Positions 45,326 to 55,786 are shown, counted from the first letter of the stretch. The stretch is DNA of 64,000 bases from Lycorma delicatula (GCF_047948215.1 NC_134465.1:12190522-12254521); one strand, 5' to 3'. Notes: generated by a model not told the origin, from the sequence alone. Numbers and translations are program-made.

Positions 45326-48300
45326 ATGTCTGGAGAAAACCGTTACAAGAAGATCAGACTCTCTGCGATCGATCAAGTCGGCCGGTTCATCCTTGTTGAA
45401 AACGCATTCAATTGCAACCTGGCCACATATTACTACAAGAATGACAATCAAACAAACAAGGACATCGGACCACTTTTAAATTCTATGAAGCTTGAAATCG
45501 GAACGTTGCTGACCGAAACGGTTGATCGCTATGGTTCTATAAAATACAACATCTTAATCGAGCTGTCGTACGAAAAGCCAATGATCGATGAGTATAGAGA
45601 CATATGCTTCAAAACAAAAAACTTTGCGGTCATCAACGTGAACGATATCGAACATTCGATAGAAGCTGCGTTCGAGTCATTGCTTCGCGAAGAGACCAAT
45701 TTTGAAGGAAAGCAGAGCGGTTGGACGCTTCTGAGTATTGATGGGGTCTTAGTTCGCATAAATCGTTACCGTCCACTCAAAGGGTCATCTTTCATTCCTC
45801 TACCTAAATCCATCCTACACAAACATGCCGTCGTCAACGTGAAGAATAACGACGATCTTTGTTTCGTATGGTCGATCCTGTGCAAGTACGTGCAAGGTCG
45901 TGATCGTAATCGTATAGATAAGAGATACGACGCCCTATTAAACAAATACAATTTTGGTTCCCTTAACTTTCCAACACCTTTGAGTGATGTCTACAAATTC
46001 GAAAAAATGAACGATGGGGTTTCTGTAAACATTTACTCGGTAGATGAAAACGAAAACATCATTCCGATAAAGGTTTGTTCTGCTGAAAAACATGACCATT
46101 TTGATCTTTTGTTGCTAGTCGAAGGCGATCGCCATCATTTCTGTTTCATTTCCGATTTCGAAAGGTTGATAGGATCCCAGCTGACGAAACATGAGCATGG
46201 AATTAAGATTTGTAAAAGGTGTTTCACCTACTACAAAACTGATAAAGATTGTGCAAGAAAAATGGCGGATCATCTCGAAAGATGCAGCAGTAATCCTCCT
46301 GCAAGAGTAGTTCTCCCCGAAGTGCAGGAAGACGGCTCTCAACCCGTATTGCAATTCAAGAATTACCATCATATGTTTCCAGTTCCTATAGTATGTTACG
46401 CCGATTTTGAATGTATCTTAAAACCGATCGCAAAGTGCTATCCTAACCCCAAAAGTTCATACACCGTTTCTACGGAGCAGCACATCCCCATGAGCTATTG
46501 TGTGTATTTTGTAGTTCATCCTTCCACGCCGGAAGCCGTTCGAAACGTGATTCCAACAGACCCTATACTTTACAGAGGAAAAGAAGCGTCCTGTTCGTTT
46601 ATGCAACTCCTCCATGACGTAGCTGCTCGTGTTGGTGAAGTCCTAAAAGTGTACAAAGTAATGGAAATTTCTGAAGAAGACAGAAATTCCTTCGACTCAG
46701 CCACAAAGTGTCAGATGTGTAATGTGAAATTCACCCCTGAGGTCCGACCGGTGAGAGACCACTGTCACATCACAGGAAACTACCGCGCAGCACTATGTTC
46801 CATATGTAACCTGAAAAGGGTTAGTCGGACCTTCATCCCCGTTTTCATACATAACAGTTCAAACTATGATTCCCATTTCATCGTCAGAGAACTAGGCTAT
46901 GACGAAAAACAAATCACTGTGATCCCGAACTCTACCGAAAAATACATCTCCTTTTCGAAGAGAATCAACGACCGTATTTCCGTTCGCTTTATCGACACCT
47001 ACCGATTCATGGCCTCCAGCCTAGATTACCTTGTAAAAACCATACCTACCGATAAATTCAACCATACCAAAAGGTTTTTCAACGAATCGGATATGCCCCT
47101 TGTTACCAGAAAAGGAGTCTACCCATACGAGTACACCACCTCTTGGGAAACCCTAGAAGAGACCTCTCTTCCTCCGATAGAGGAATTCTACAGCAGTCTC
47201 ACGGGATCGGGTATATCCGAAGATGACTATGAACATGCGATAAAAGTGTGGGACCATTTCAAAATAAACACACTAGGTCAATATAGCGATCTTTACCTAA
47301 AATGCGACGTGCTGCTCCTGTCGGACGTTTTCGAAAATTTCAGATCCCTTTGCCTTAGGGAATATAGTCTAGACTGTGCGCATTACTTCACCCTGCCTGG
47401 TTTCTCGTTCGATGCGATGTTGTTCAAAACTAATATCCAACTTGAACTGATCACAGATTACGACATCTACATGTTCTTTGAAAAAGGTATCCGCGGTGGT
47501 ATTTCGGTTTGTGTTAAAAAACATGGGGAAGCAAATAACCCCTACATCCCAGATGGATATAATCCCCATCAACCGCCCAAATACCTCATCTACCTTGACG
47601 CCAACAACTTATACGGCTGGGCCTTGAGCCAATGTCTTCCGTACAAGGATATACGGTGGGTAACGACTGAAGAAAAAGATTCTGTGATGGCAAATTTCAT
47701 GGCCATACCAGACGATGGTCCAACCGGATATATACTCGAAGTAGATGTCGAATATCCCTCACACCTCCACAATGCACACAGTGACTTTCCCTTTCTGCCT
47801 ACGAACGAAACCCCTCCGATCTCTAATTACCCCAAACTCATCCCATCGTTACGGAACAAGTCGAAATATATCTGTCACTTCTCCACCTTAAAACAGGCGA
47901 TTAGAAACGGACTTCGGGTTACCAAAGTTCACAAAATGTTGCAGTTCGCACAGTCCGCATGGTTGAAGGGCTACATTGAGCTCAACACGCTGAATCGCCA
48001 AGCAGCTCGAAATGAATTTGAAAAAGACCTCTTTAAACTGATGAACAATGCAGTTTTCGGAAAATGTATGGAGAACGTCAGAAAGAGGGTTAACATCGAA
48101 TTGGTTTCCTCTGAAAAAAGGCTGATGAAGCTCATCAGTAAACCTACCTTTCAGGATAGGATCATATATAATGAAACTCTATGCGCCGTTCAGTGCTCTA
48201 AGGAAAAGATATATTTCGACAAACCTATATACGTGGGTCTGTCCGTGCTCGAGTTGAGCAAGACTCTTATGTATAACTTTCACTATGATGTTATGAAAAA

Positions 48301-48877
48301 AAAGTACGGATCGAAAATATCTCTACTGTACATGGATACGGACAGTTTTTTCTACGAAGTGAAAACTGACGACTTTTACCAAGACCTGCAAGAAAGTACG
48401 TTCGCAGATTACTTCGACACGTCCGACTACCCGGTAGCTCATCCCTGTCACTCGCTGAAGAATAAGAAAGTGATAGGAAAATTCAAGGATGAGTGCAGCG
48501 GAATACCGATCCGAGAGTTCATCGGCTTGAGAGCAAAACTATATACGTTCAAAACTGGTCCTGGAAAAATTATCAAAAAAGCTAAAGGAATAAAAAAGAA
48601 TGTAGTTAAAAACGAAATTGAATTTGAAGATTATAAAAAGTGTTTGCTCGATAGTAATACTGTTGTGTACAGGACCATGAAGATGTTTAGATCTAAAAAA
48701 CACATAATCGAAACTATCCAACAGAACAAATTAGCTCTAAGTTATTTTGATGATAAACGTGTCGCTATAGACAGACTAAATACTCTGCCGTGGGGTCATG
48801 TCAGTATCCCGCTGGAATTGAATCAAGTATTTAACGATAGGACCGAGGCGACCACATCGGAGGATGTGATGGAGTAA
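45326..48877 (+). CDS. polB: Protein-primed family B DNA polymerase (left arm)
   Basis: 1183 residues, intact, counted from ATG 45326. The frame opens at 45296, but the first ten codons are a splice-acceptor tract, so I reject that start. Exonuclease motifs: YADFE (D360, E362), Exo II N..YDSHF (D515), Exo III YLKCD (D661). Polymerase: motif A LDANNLYG (D758), motif B KLMNNAVFGK (904-913), motif C YMDTDS (D1004, D1006) and KLY (1071-1073). A zinc-binding endonuclease VII-like insert lies before Exo II (C462, C465, DHCH 478-481, C491, C494). A C2HC finger (C296, C299, H316, C320) precedes Exo I. About 280 N-terminal residues belong to this arthropod PolB family but have no assigned function. 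The set is typical of Polinton-type, protein-primed polymerases. All catalytic residues are kept. Expected role: replication of the element's linear DNA. Base composition is richer in G+C than the surroundings. Confidence 0.93.
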   Translation: MSGENRYKKIRLSAIDQVGRFILVENAFNCNLATYYYKNDNQTNKDIGPLLNSMKLEIGTLLTETVDRYGSIKYNILIELSYEKPMIDEYRDICFKTKNFAVINVNDIEHSIEAAFESLLREETNFEGKQSGWTLLSIDGVLVRINRYRPLKGSSFIPLPKSILHKHAVVNVKNNDDLCFVWSILCKYVQGRDRNRIDKRYDALLNKYNFGSLNFPTPLSDVYKFEKMNDGVSVNIYSVDENENIIPIKVCSAEKHDHFDLLLLVEGDRHHFCFISDFERLIGSQLTKHEHGIKICKRCFTYYKTDKDCARKMADHLERCSSNPPARVVLPEVQEDGSQPVLQFKNYHHMFPVPIVCYADFECILKPIAKCYPNPKSSYTVSTEQHIPMSYCVYFVVHPSTPEAVRNVIPTDPILYRGKEASCSFMQLLHDVAARVGEVLKVYKVMEISEEDRNSFDSATKCQMCNVKFTPEVRPVRDHCHITGNYRAALCSICNLKRVSRTFIPVFIHNSSNYDSHFIVRELGYDEKQITVIPNSTEKYISFSKRINDRISVRFIDTYRFMASSLDYLVKTIPTDKFNHTKRFFNESDMPLVTRKGVYPYEYTTSWETLEETSLPPIEEFYSSLTGSGISEDDYEHAIKVWDHFKINTLGQYSDLYLKCDVLLLSDVFENFRSLCLREYSLDCAHYFTLPGFSFDAMLFKTNIQLELITDYDIYMFFEKGIRGGISVCVKKHGEANNPYIPDGYNPHQPPKYLIYLDANNLYGWALSQCLPYKDIRWVTTEEKDSVMANFMAIPDDGPTGYILEVDVEYPSHLHNAHSDFPFLPTNETPPISNYPKLIPSLRNKSKYICHFSTLKQAIRNGLRVTKVHKMLQFAQSAWLKGYIELNTLNRQAARNEFEKDLFKLMNNAVFGKCMENVRKRVNIELVSSEKRLMKLISKPTFQDRIIYNETLCAVQCSKEKIYFDKPIYVGLSVLELSKTLMYNFHYDVMKKKYGSKISLLYMDTDSFFYEVKTDDFYQDLQESTFADYFDTSDYPVAHPCHSLKNKKVIGKFKDECSGIPIREFIGLRAKLYTFKTGPGKIIKKAKGIKKNVVKNEIEFEDYKKCLLDSNTVVYRTMKMFRSKKHIIETIQQNKLALSYFDDKRVAIDRLNTLPWGHVSIPLELNQVFNDRTEATTSEDVME

Positions 48878-48889
48878 TTCGTGGCTAAC

Positions 48890-49090
48890 ATGGTATTCAT
48901 ATTAAAACATGGTCTGGAAGTGGGGTTGGAAGGCCAGCTTCTGGAGGTTGGCGGCGGGGGTCCAACAGGATCGCCGTCGCTGGATGCCCCAGGAGACGCT
49001 GGAAACCCTCACGGAAGGGCAGCACATGAAGAGCCACTAGCACGCGCGGAGACGATGCTATATCATAGTGTGTTCCATACCGTTTTGTGA
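48890..49090 (+). CDS. Small GC-rich frame after PolB (left arm)
   Basis: 66 codons from ATG 48890 to TGA, starting 12 nt after the PolB stop. The peptide is Gly/Pro/Ala-rich in the middle (EVGGGGPTGSPSLD). It has no recognised domain. In a eukaryote such a position fits a 3' UTR better than a translated gene, but the sudden change to high G+C deserves note. Product unknown. Confidence 0.25.
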   Translation: MVFILKHGLEVGLEGQLLEVGGGGPTGSPSLDAPGDAGNPHGRAAHEEPLARAETMLYHSVFHTVL

Positions 49091-49229
49091 GAGGGAGAGG
49101 TTTTTAGTAGGTCCCTGTGTCCGCAGGAAACCCCCCATACCCCACACTTCTACTGAACATCTGGCTGCAGATTAAAAAATATATATATATAAAAAAGGAA
49201 AACAGGTATTTTAACGTTACGTTATACAT

Positions 49230-49233
<4 letters not shown>

Positions 49234-49275
<42 letters not shown>
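49234..49275 (+). repeat. Poly-A tract near arm end (left)
   Basis: 42 A residues. The mirror at 50282-50308 has only 27 T, the main length difference between the arms near the centre. Confidence 0.95.
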
Positions 49276-49281
<6 letters not shown>

Positions 49282-49431
49282 AAAGAAAAAAAATTCGAGT
49301 GTTTTATAGTAGGCCTCTCGGGGAGAGATTTCACTCATGTAAAAAAAAAAATCTCAACGCGCCGCTGTTGCTACCTCCAGGGTGGTGTGGAAACGCAACA
49401 ATCATTTTTTACTTATTTATGTAAAAACAAT

Positions 49432-49495
49432 AAGTGAGAAATGAACCCGAGACCTACGGATGAAAGGCCGAGACAATAAAAACTATAACAGCGAG
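49432..49495 (-). mobile_element. SINE A-like tRNA fragment beside the spacer
   Basis: On the minus strand, ttgtctcggcctttcatccg and gtaggtctcgggttcatttc match the tRNA-like half of family A. The mirror is at about 50063-50126. So tRNA-like sequences sit at both the outer and inner ends of each arm. Confidence 0.55.
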
Positions 49496-49568
49496 CGACT
49501 GAAAGCTATGATCTTCCATTCCACAGTAATCAAGCGAGAAATAACGTTATTTATCAGTTTGGCAATTA

Positions 49569-49989
49569 TGATATTCTCACCTAAATTTTAGCTCAAACGT
49601 TATTTAAAACCTCCTTAGATAAGAAGGTATCTCACGTCTCGAAGAGGCAGTCATTAATGCTTACAGACCTTCTACACTTATGTTTTTCAAAGAGATAAAT
49701 ATTTAAAACATTTAACTTATTAAGATGATGATGATGATGTTTAATAAAATCCAGTTCCGATCTGTCACTTTTAGAAAATATTTAACTACACCTTTTAACA
49801 ATTATTTAAAGATACAAACACAATGCAGGAGCATAAATGATATGACTAGTAGTCTTTGAATAATATAACGGGATGTAACTGTACGAGGGAAAACGATGTA
49901 TCAATTCTTAGAAACGGTATATGTGTGAGTGTTTACGGAATGCGCGTGATCGATAATTTTAAAAACAGGATGCGATAACAGTGTAGAGT
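49569..49989. other. Unique central spacer of the palindrome
   Basis: 421 bp between the arms. Positions 49570-49640 (attctcacctaaattttagctcaaac...) resemble leader intron sequence at 39945-40015 and 43950-44020. At 49650-49673, tcattaatgcttacagacct resembles the same leader region in the opposite direction. It contains (gat)n at 49725-49739. No coding frame. Confidence 0.8.
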
Positions 49990-50275
49990 TAATTGCCAAA
50001 CTGATAAATAACGTTATTTCTCGCTTGATTACTGTGGAATGGAAGATCATAGCTTTCAGTCGCTCGCTGTTATAGTTTTTATTGTCTCGGCCTTTCATCC
50101 GTAGGTCTCGGGTTCATTTCTCACTTATTGTTTTTACATAAATAAGTAAAAAATGATTGTTGCGTTTCCACACCACCCTGGAGGTAGCAACAGCGGCGCG
50201 TTGAGATTTTTTTTTTACATGAGTGAAATCTCTCCCCGAGAGGCCTACTATAAAACACTCGAATTTTTTTTCTTT

Positions 50276-50312
<37 letters not shown>

Positions 50313-50453
50313 ATGTATAACGTAACGTTAAAATACCTGTTTTCCTTTTTTATATATATATATATTTTTTAATCTGCAGCCAGATGTTCAGTAGAAGTGT
50401 GGGGTATGGGGGGTTTCCTGCGGACACAGGGACCTACTAAAAACCTCTCCCTC

Positions 50454-50654
50454 TCACAAAACGGTATGGAACACACTATGATATAGCATCGTCTCCGCGC
50501 GTGCTAGTGGCTCTTCATGTGCTGCCCTTCCGTGAGGGTTTCCAGCGTCTCCTGGGGCATCCAGCGACGGCGATCCTGTTGGACCCCCGCCGCCAACCTC
50601 CAGAAGCTGGCCTTCCAACCCCACTTCCAGACCATGTTTTAATATGAATACCAT
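50454..50654 (-). CDS. Small GC-rich frame after PolB (right arm)
   Basis: Identical mirror of 48890-49090. Confidence 0.25.
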   Translation of the reverse strand: MVFILKHGLEVGLEGQLLEVGGGGPTGSPSLDAPGDAGNPHGRAAHEEPLARAETMLYHSVFHTVL

Positions 50655-50666
50655 GTTAGCCACGAA

Positions 50667-53600
50667 TTACTCCATCACATCCTCCGATGTGGTCGCCTCG
50701 GTCCTATCGTTAAATACTTGATTCAATTCCAGCGGGATACTGACATGACCCCACGGCAGAGTATTTAGTCTGTCTATAGCGACACGTTTATCATCAAAAT
50801 AACTTAGAGCTAATTTGTTCTGTTGGATAGTTTCGATTATGTGTTTTTTAGATCTAAACATCTTCATGGTCCTGTACACAACAGTATTACTATCGAGCAA
50901 ACACTTTTTATAATCTTCAAATTCAATTTCGTTTTTAACTACATTCTTTTTTATTCCTTTAGCTTTTTTGATAATTTTTCCAGGACCAGTTTTGAACGTA
51001 TATAGTTTTGCTCTCAAGCCGATGAACTCTCGGATCGGTATTCCGCTGCACTCATCCTTGAATTTTCCTATCACTTTCTTATTCTTCAGCGAGTGACAGG
51101 GATGAGCTACCGGGTAGTCGGACGTGTCGAAGTAATCTGCGAACGTACTTTCTTGCAGGTCTTGGTAAAAGTCGTCAGTTTTCACTTCGTAGAAAAAACT
51201 GTCCGTATCCATGTACAGTAGAGATATTTTCGATCCGTACTTTTTTTTCATAACATCATAGTGAAAGTTATACATAAGAGTCTTGCTCAACTCGAGCACG
51301 GACAGACCCACGTATATAGGTTTGTCGAAATATATCTTTTCCTTAGAGCACTGAACGGCGCATAGAGTTTCATTATATATGATCCTATCCTGAAAGGTAG
51401 GTTTACTGATGAGCTTCATCAGCCTTTTTTCAGAGGAAACCAATTCGATGTTAACCCTCTTTCTGACGTTCTCCATACATTTTCCGAAAACTGCATTGTT
51501 CATCAGTTTAAAGAGGTCTTTTTCAAATTCATTTCGAGCTGCTTGGCGATTCAGCGTGTTGAGCTCAATGTAGCCCTTCAACCATGCGGACTGTGCGAAC
51601 TGCAACATTTTGTGAACTTTGGTAACCCGAAGTCCGTTTCTAATCGCCTGTTTTAAGGTGGAGAAGTGACAGATATATTTCGACTTGTTCCGTAACGATG
51701 GGATGAGTTTGGGGTAATTAGAGATCGGAGGGGTTTCGTTCGTAGGCAGAAAGGGAAAGTCACTGTGTGCATTGTGGAGGTGTGAGGGATATTCGACATC
51801 TACTTCGAGTATATATCCGGTTGGACCATCGTCTGGTATGGCCATGAAATTTGCCATCACAGAATCTTTTTCTTCAGTCGTTACCCACCGTATATCCTTG
51901 TACGGAAGACATTGGCTCAAGGCCCAGCCGTATAAGTTGTTGGCGTCAAGGTAGATGAGGTATTTGGGCGGTTGATGGGGATTATATCCATCTGGGATGT
52001 AGGGGTTATTTGCTTCCCCATGTTTTTTAACACAAACCGAAATACCACCGCGGATACCTTTTTCAAAGAACATGTAGATGTCGTAATCTGTGATCAGTTC
52101 AAGTTGGATATTAGTTTTGAACAACATCGCATCGAACGAGAAACCAGGCAGGGTGAAGTAATGCGCACAGTCTAGACTATATTCCCTAAGGCAAAGGGAT
52201 CTGAAATTTTCGAAAACGTCCGACAGGAGCAGCACGTCGCATTTTAGGTAAAGATCGCTATATTGACCTAGTGTGTTTATTTTGAAATGGTCCCACACTT
52301 TTATCGCATGTTCATAGTCATCTTCGGATATACCCGATCCCGTGAGACTGCTGTAGAATTCCTCTATCGGAGGAAGAGAGGTCTCTTCTAGGGTTTCCCA
52401 AGAGGTGGTGTACTCGTATGGGTAGACTCCTTTTCTGGTAACAAGGGGCATATCCGATTCGTTGAAAAACCTTTTGGTATGGTTGAATTTATCGGTAGGT
52501 ATGGTTTTTACAAGGTAATCTAGGCTGGAGGCCATGAATCGGTAGGTGTCGATAAAGCGAACGGAAATACGGTCGTTGATTCTCTTCGAAAAGGAGATGT
52601 ATTTTTCGGTAGAGTTCGGGATCACAGTGATTTGTTTTTCGTCATAGCCTAGTTCTCTGACGATGAAATGGGAATCATAGTTTGAACTGTTATGTATGAA
52701 AACGGGGATGAAGGTCCGACTAACCCTTTTCAGGTTACATATGGAACATAGTGCTGCGCGGTAGTTTCCTGTGATGTGACAGTGGTCTCTCACCGGTCGG
52801 ACCTCAGGGGTGAATTTCACATTACACATCTGACACTTTGTGGCTGAGTCGAAGGAATTTCTGTCTTCTTCAGAAATTTCCATTACTTTGTACACTTTTA
52901 GGACTTCACCAACACGAGCAGCTACGTCATGGAGGAGTTGCATAAACGAACAGGACGCTTCTTTTCCTCTGTAAAGTATAGGGTCTGTTGGAATCACGTT
53001 TCGAACGGCTTCCGGCGTGGAAGGATGAACTACAAAATACACACAATAGCTCATGGGGATGTGCTGCTCCGTAGAAACGGTGTATGAACTTTTGGGGTTA
53101 GGATAGCACTTTGCGATCGGTTTTAAGATACATTCAAAATCGGCGTAACATACTATAGGAACTGGAAACATATGATGGTAATTCTTGAATTGCAATACGG
53201 GTTGAGAGCCGTCTTCCTGCACTTCGGGGAGAACTACTCTTGCAGGAGGATTACTGCTGCATCTTTCGAGATGATCCGCCATTTTTCTTGCACAATCTTT
53301 ATCAGTTTTGTAGTAGGTGAAACACCTTTTACAAATCTTAATTCCATGCTCATGTTTCGTCAGCTGGGATCCTATCAACCTTTCGAAATCGGAAATGAAA
53401 CAGAAATGATGGCGATCGCCTTCGACTAGCAACAAAAGATCAAAATGGTCATGTTTTTCAGCAGAACAAACCTTTATCGGAATGATGTTTTCGTTTTCAT
53501 CTACCGAGTAAATGTTTACAGAAACCCCATCGTTCATTTTTTCGAATTTGTAGACATCACTCAAAGGTGTTGGAAAGTTAAGGGAACCAAAATTGTATTT

Positions 53601-54218
53601 GTTTAATAGGGCGTCGTATCTCTTATCTATACGATTACGATCACGACCTTGCACGTACTTGCACAGGATCGACCATACGAAACAAAGATCGTCGTTATTC
53701 TTCACGTTGACGACGGCATGTTTGTGTAGGATGGATTTAGGTAGAGGAATGAAAGATGACCCTTTGAGTGGACGGTAACGATTTATGCGAACTAAGACCC
53801 CATCAATACTCAGAAGCGTCCAACCGCTCTGCTTTCCTTCAAAATTGGTCTCTTCGCGAAGCAATGACTCGAACGCAGCTTCTATCGAATGTTCGATATC
53901 GTTCACGTTGATGACCGCAAAGTTTTTTGTTTTGAAGCATATGTCTCTATACTCATCGATCATTGGCTTTTCGTACGACAGCTCGATTAAGATGTTGTAT
54001 TTTATAGAACCATAGCGATCAACCGTTTCGGTCAGCAACGTTCCGATTTCAAGCTTCATAGAATTTAAAAGTGGTCCGATGTCCTTGTTTGTTTGATTGT
54101 CATTCTTGTAGTAATATGTGGCCAGGTTGCAATTGAATGCGTTTTCAACAAGGATGAACCGGCCGACTTGATCGATCGCAGAGAGTCTGATCTTCTTGTA
54201 ACGGTTTTCTCCAGACAT
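50667..54218 (-). CDS. polB: Protein-primed family B DNA polymerase (right arm)
   Basis: Second copy, encoding the same 1183-residue protein without a single amino-acid difference from the 45326 copy. ATG at 54218-54216, directly after the acceptor tract, and stop at 50669-50667. It is transcribed towards the spacer, so the two genes converge. Identity over 3.5 kb, together with substitutions in the non-coding arms, suggests recent origin of the palindrome, gene conversion between arms, or selection on the protein. All catalytic motifs listed for the left copy are present. Confidence 0.93.
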   Translation of the reverse strand: MSGENRYKKIRLSAIDQVGRFILVENAFNCNLATYYYKNDNQTNKDIGPLLNSMKLEIGTLLTETVDRYGSIKYNILIELSYEKPMIDEYRDICFKTKNFAVINVNDIEHSIEAAFESLLREETNFEGKQSGWTLLSIDGVLVRINRYRPLKGSSFIPLPKSILHKHAVVNVKNNDDLCFVWSILCKYVQGRDRNRIDKRYDALLNKYNFGSLNFPTPLSDVYKFEKMNDGVSVNIYSVDENENIIPIKVCSAEKHDHFDLLLLVEGDRHHFCFISDFERLIGSQLTKHEHGIKICKRCFTYYKTDKDCARKMADHLERCSSNPPARVVLPEVQEDGSQPVLQFKNYHHMFPVPIVCYADFECILKPIAKCYPNPKSSYTVSTEQHIPMSYCVYFVVHPSTPEAVRNVIPTDPILYRGKEASCSFMQLLHDVAARVGEVLKVYKVMEISEEDRNSFDSATKCQMCNVKFTPEVRPVRDHCHITGNYRAALCSICNLKRVSRTFIPVFIHNSSNYDSHFIVRELGYDEKQITVIPNSTEKYISFSKRINDRISVRFIDTYRFMASSLDYLVKTIPTDKFNHTKRFFNESDMPLVTRKGVYPYEYTTSWETLEETSLPPIEEFYSSLTGSGISEDDYEHAIKVWDHFKINTLGQYSDLYLKCDVLLLSDVFENFRSLCLREYSLDCAHYFTLPGFSFDAMLFKTNIQLELITDYDIYMFFEKGIRGGISVCVKKHGEANNPYIPDGYNPHQPPKYLIYLDANNLYGWALSQCLPYKDIRWVTTEEKDSVMANFMAIPDDGPTGYILEVDVEYPSHLHNAHSDFPFLPTNETPPISNYPKLIPSLRNKSKYICHFSTLKQAIRNGLRVTKVHKMLQFAQSAWLKGYIELNTLNRQAARNEFEKDLFKLMNNAVFGKCMENVRKRVNIELVSSEKRLMKLISKPTFQDRIIYNETLCAVQCSKEKIYFDKPIYVGLSVLELSKTLMYNFHYDVMKKKYGSKISLLYMDTDSFFYEVKTDDFYQDLQESTFADYFDTSDYPVAHPCHSLKNKKVIGKFKDECSGIPIREFIGLRAKLYTFKTGPGKIIKKAKGIKKNVVKNEIEFEDYKKCLLDSNTVVYRTMKMFRSKKHIIETIQQNKLALSYFDDKRVAIDRLNTLPWGHVSIPLELNQVFNDRTEATTSEDVME

Positions 54219-55652
54219 GTTCCTGCAACAAAAAACAGTAACAATCACGAATTAGATTGTGGTCGAATATGAGCCTATATATCGGGTGAGAATTAATAAT
54301 GCGAATAATATTTATGTAGTCTTATATACTTACATTAAGTTTATCGTAGTCGGTCTAATTGCTGTATTAAGCTAACAATTATGATGTTGTAGGCGTAGAT
54401 CAAACCAAACTCGGATAACTTACAATTTGACTGTTTAAGTAAATCTAAGGCTGGTTATCCGAATATAAGCACTAGTACAACTTACTCTCACGAAATCCAA
54501 TGCAGGACTGAAGAAATCGCCTAGAGGAGACAGCTTAAGTACCTAGTTGGCGGACTTTAAAGGGAGCAGCTACTTGAGTTTTAATTTTCAACCGGATGTG
54601 TGTACACAGTATCGATTCGTAAGAATGAATCGATAACAATTGAAATCGGATAAGAGTTAATCAAACGAGTAAAGTTCAGTTGATAATTTAATTTAGTTGT
54701 CTTGTATACTTAAGTTTTAACTTAGTCGTAAATTAAACCAAACTCGTGTGAGTTACAGATAAATTTGACTGTTTAAGTAACTCTAATGCTGGTTATCAGA
54801 AGATAAAGGCGCTAGTACGATTTACGCTTACGAATTCCAATGTAAGCATGAAGAAATCGACCAAAGTTATCATTGTTTTTATGCACATTTCATATTTGTT
54901 TATAATAATTTAGGATGCTTTTACGTTTATGTTATGATCTTTAATATTCGAATTATGACTTTCATTTTCATTTTATGATTGTTTAAGTTATTTCATGTTC
55001 GTTTATGTTGAATTCATGTTTTTATCATGTTAGTTTCATGAACTTTTATGTTCGTTTCGTATACTGTTCAGGTATGGTTCATGTTCGTTTATGCGTGTAT
55101 CACGTTCGATTATGATCCTTTCATGATCTTTTATGTTCATTTTATATTCGTTTATATCCATCGTTTTTATGTACCTTACATATTTTTTTTTGTTAGCCAC
55201 ATGAAGCATGAGTAGTCTATAACTTACGTTGTACAGATTACAATAAAATTTGCAATTTAAAAAAACATGATTCGTTATATAATATGAGCGAAGATTATAT
55301 GCATAGACAATGTAATTATATTTACTTTTTTAATTAGATGTTTCTATAATGGAAACAACATTTTCGATTTTGTTTAATTAAATAAATGTTTAATTTTTCA
55401 GATATACATCAAAATTTAATTTTAATTATATCTATGTGACATAACATAAAAGAGGACATTTTTAATAGTTCTCTTTTAATTTTTTAAATTTATATTTTAA
55501 GAGATTTTACTGTTAATATTTCTAATTTCTAAGATACTGACTTATCTTAGGAAGGTTTTAATTAGTGTTTGTACTAAAAGTTAGGTGAGAACACCATTAA
55601 TGCTTAGAGGCTTTCTACATAAACATATCTTATTAAGAATCAAAACACTTAC

Positions 55653-55761
55653 CTTGTTATTTAATATGATGCTTCTTCTTCTTTGGTTCAAATATATATT
55701 CCGTATTGAATCAATATAAACATGAGATACAAGCGAACACAGCGAGTTACAAGAAGTGAAT
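55653..55761 (-). other. PolB leader exon with splice donor (right arm)
   Basis: Mirror of 43783-43891. The acceptor is at 54223-54224. Confidence 0.5.
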
Positions 55762-55786
55762 GAGTTAAACAGTATTTATAATAACG

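Larger units (their letters stand above)
38838..49568 (+). repeat. Left arm of giant inverted repeat
   Basis: 10,731 bp, matching the reverse complement of 49990-61318. Coordinates map by x to 99544 - x between the 306-bp arrays and the poly-A tract. Left to right it holds the terminus, the 306-bp array, leader cassette 1, the 423-bp array, a (GT)n tract, the promoter and leader cassette 2, PolB, and a small GC-rich frame. Confidence 0.95.

Noticed and set aside
49117..49437. 106-codon frame near the centre
   Set aside because: Mostly poly-Lys from the 42-nt poly-A tract.
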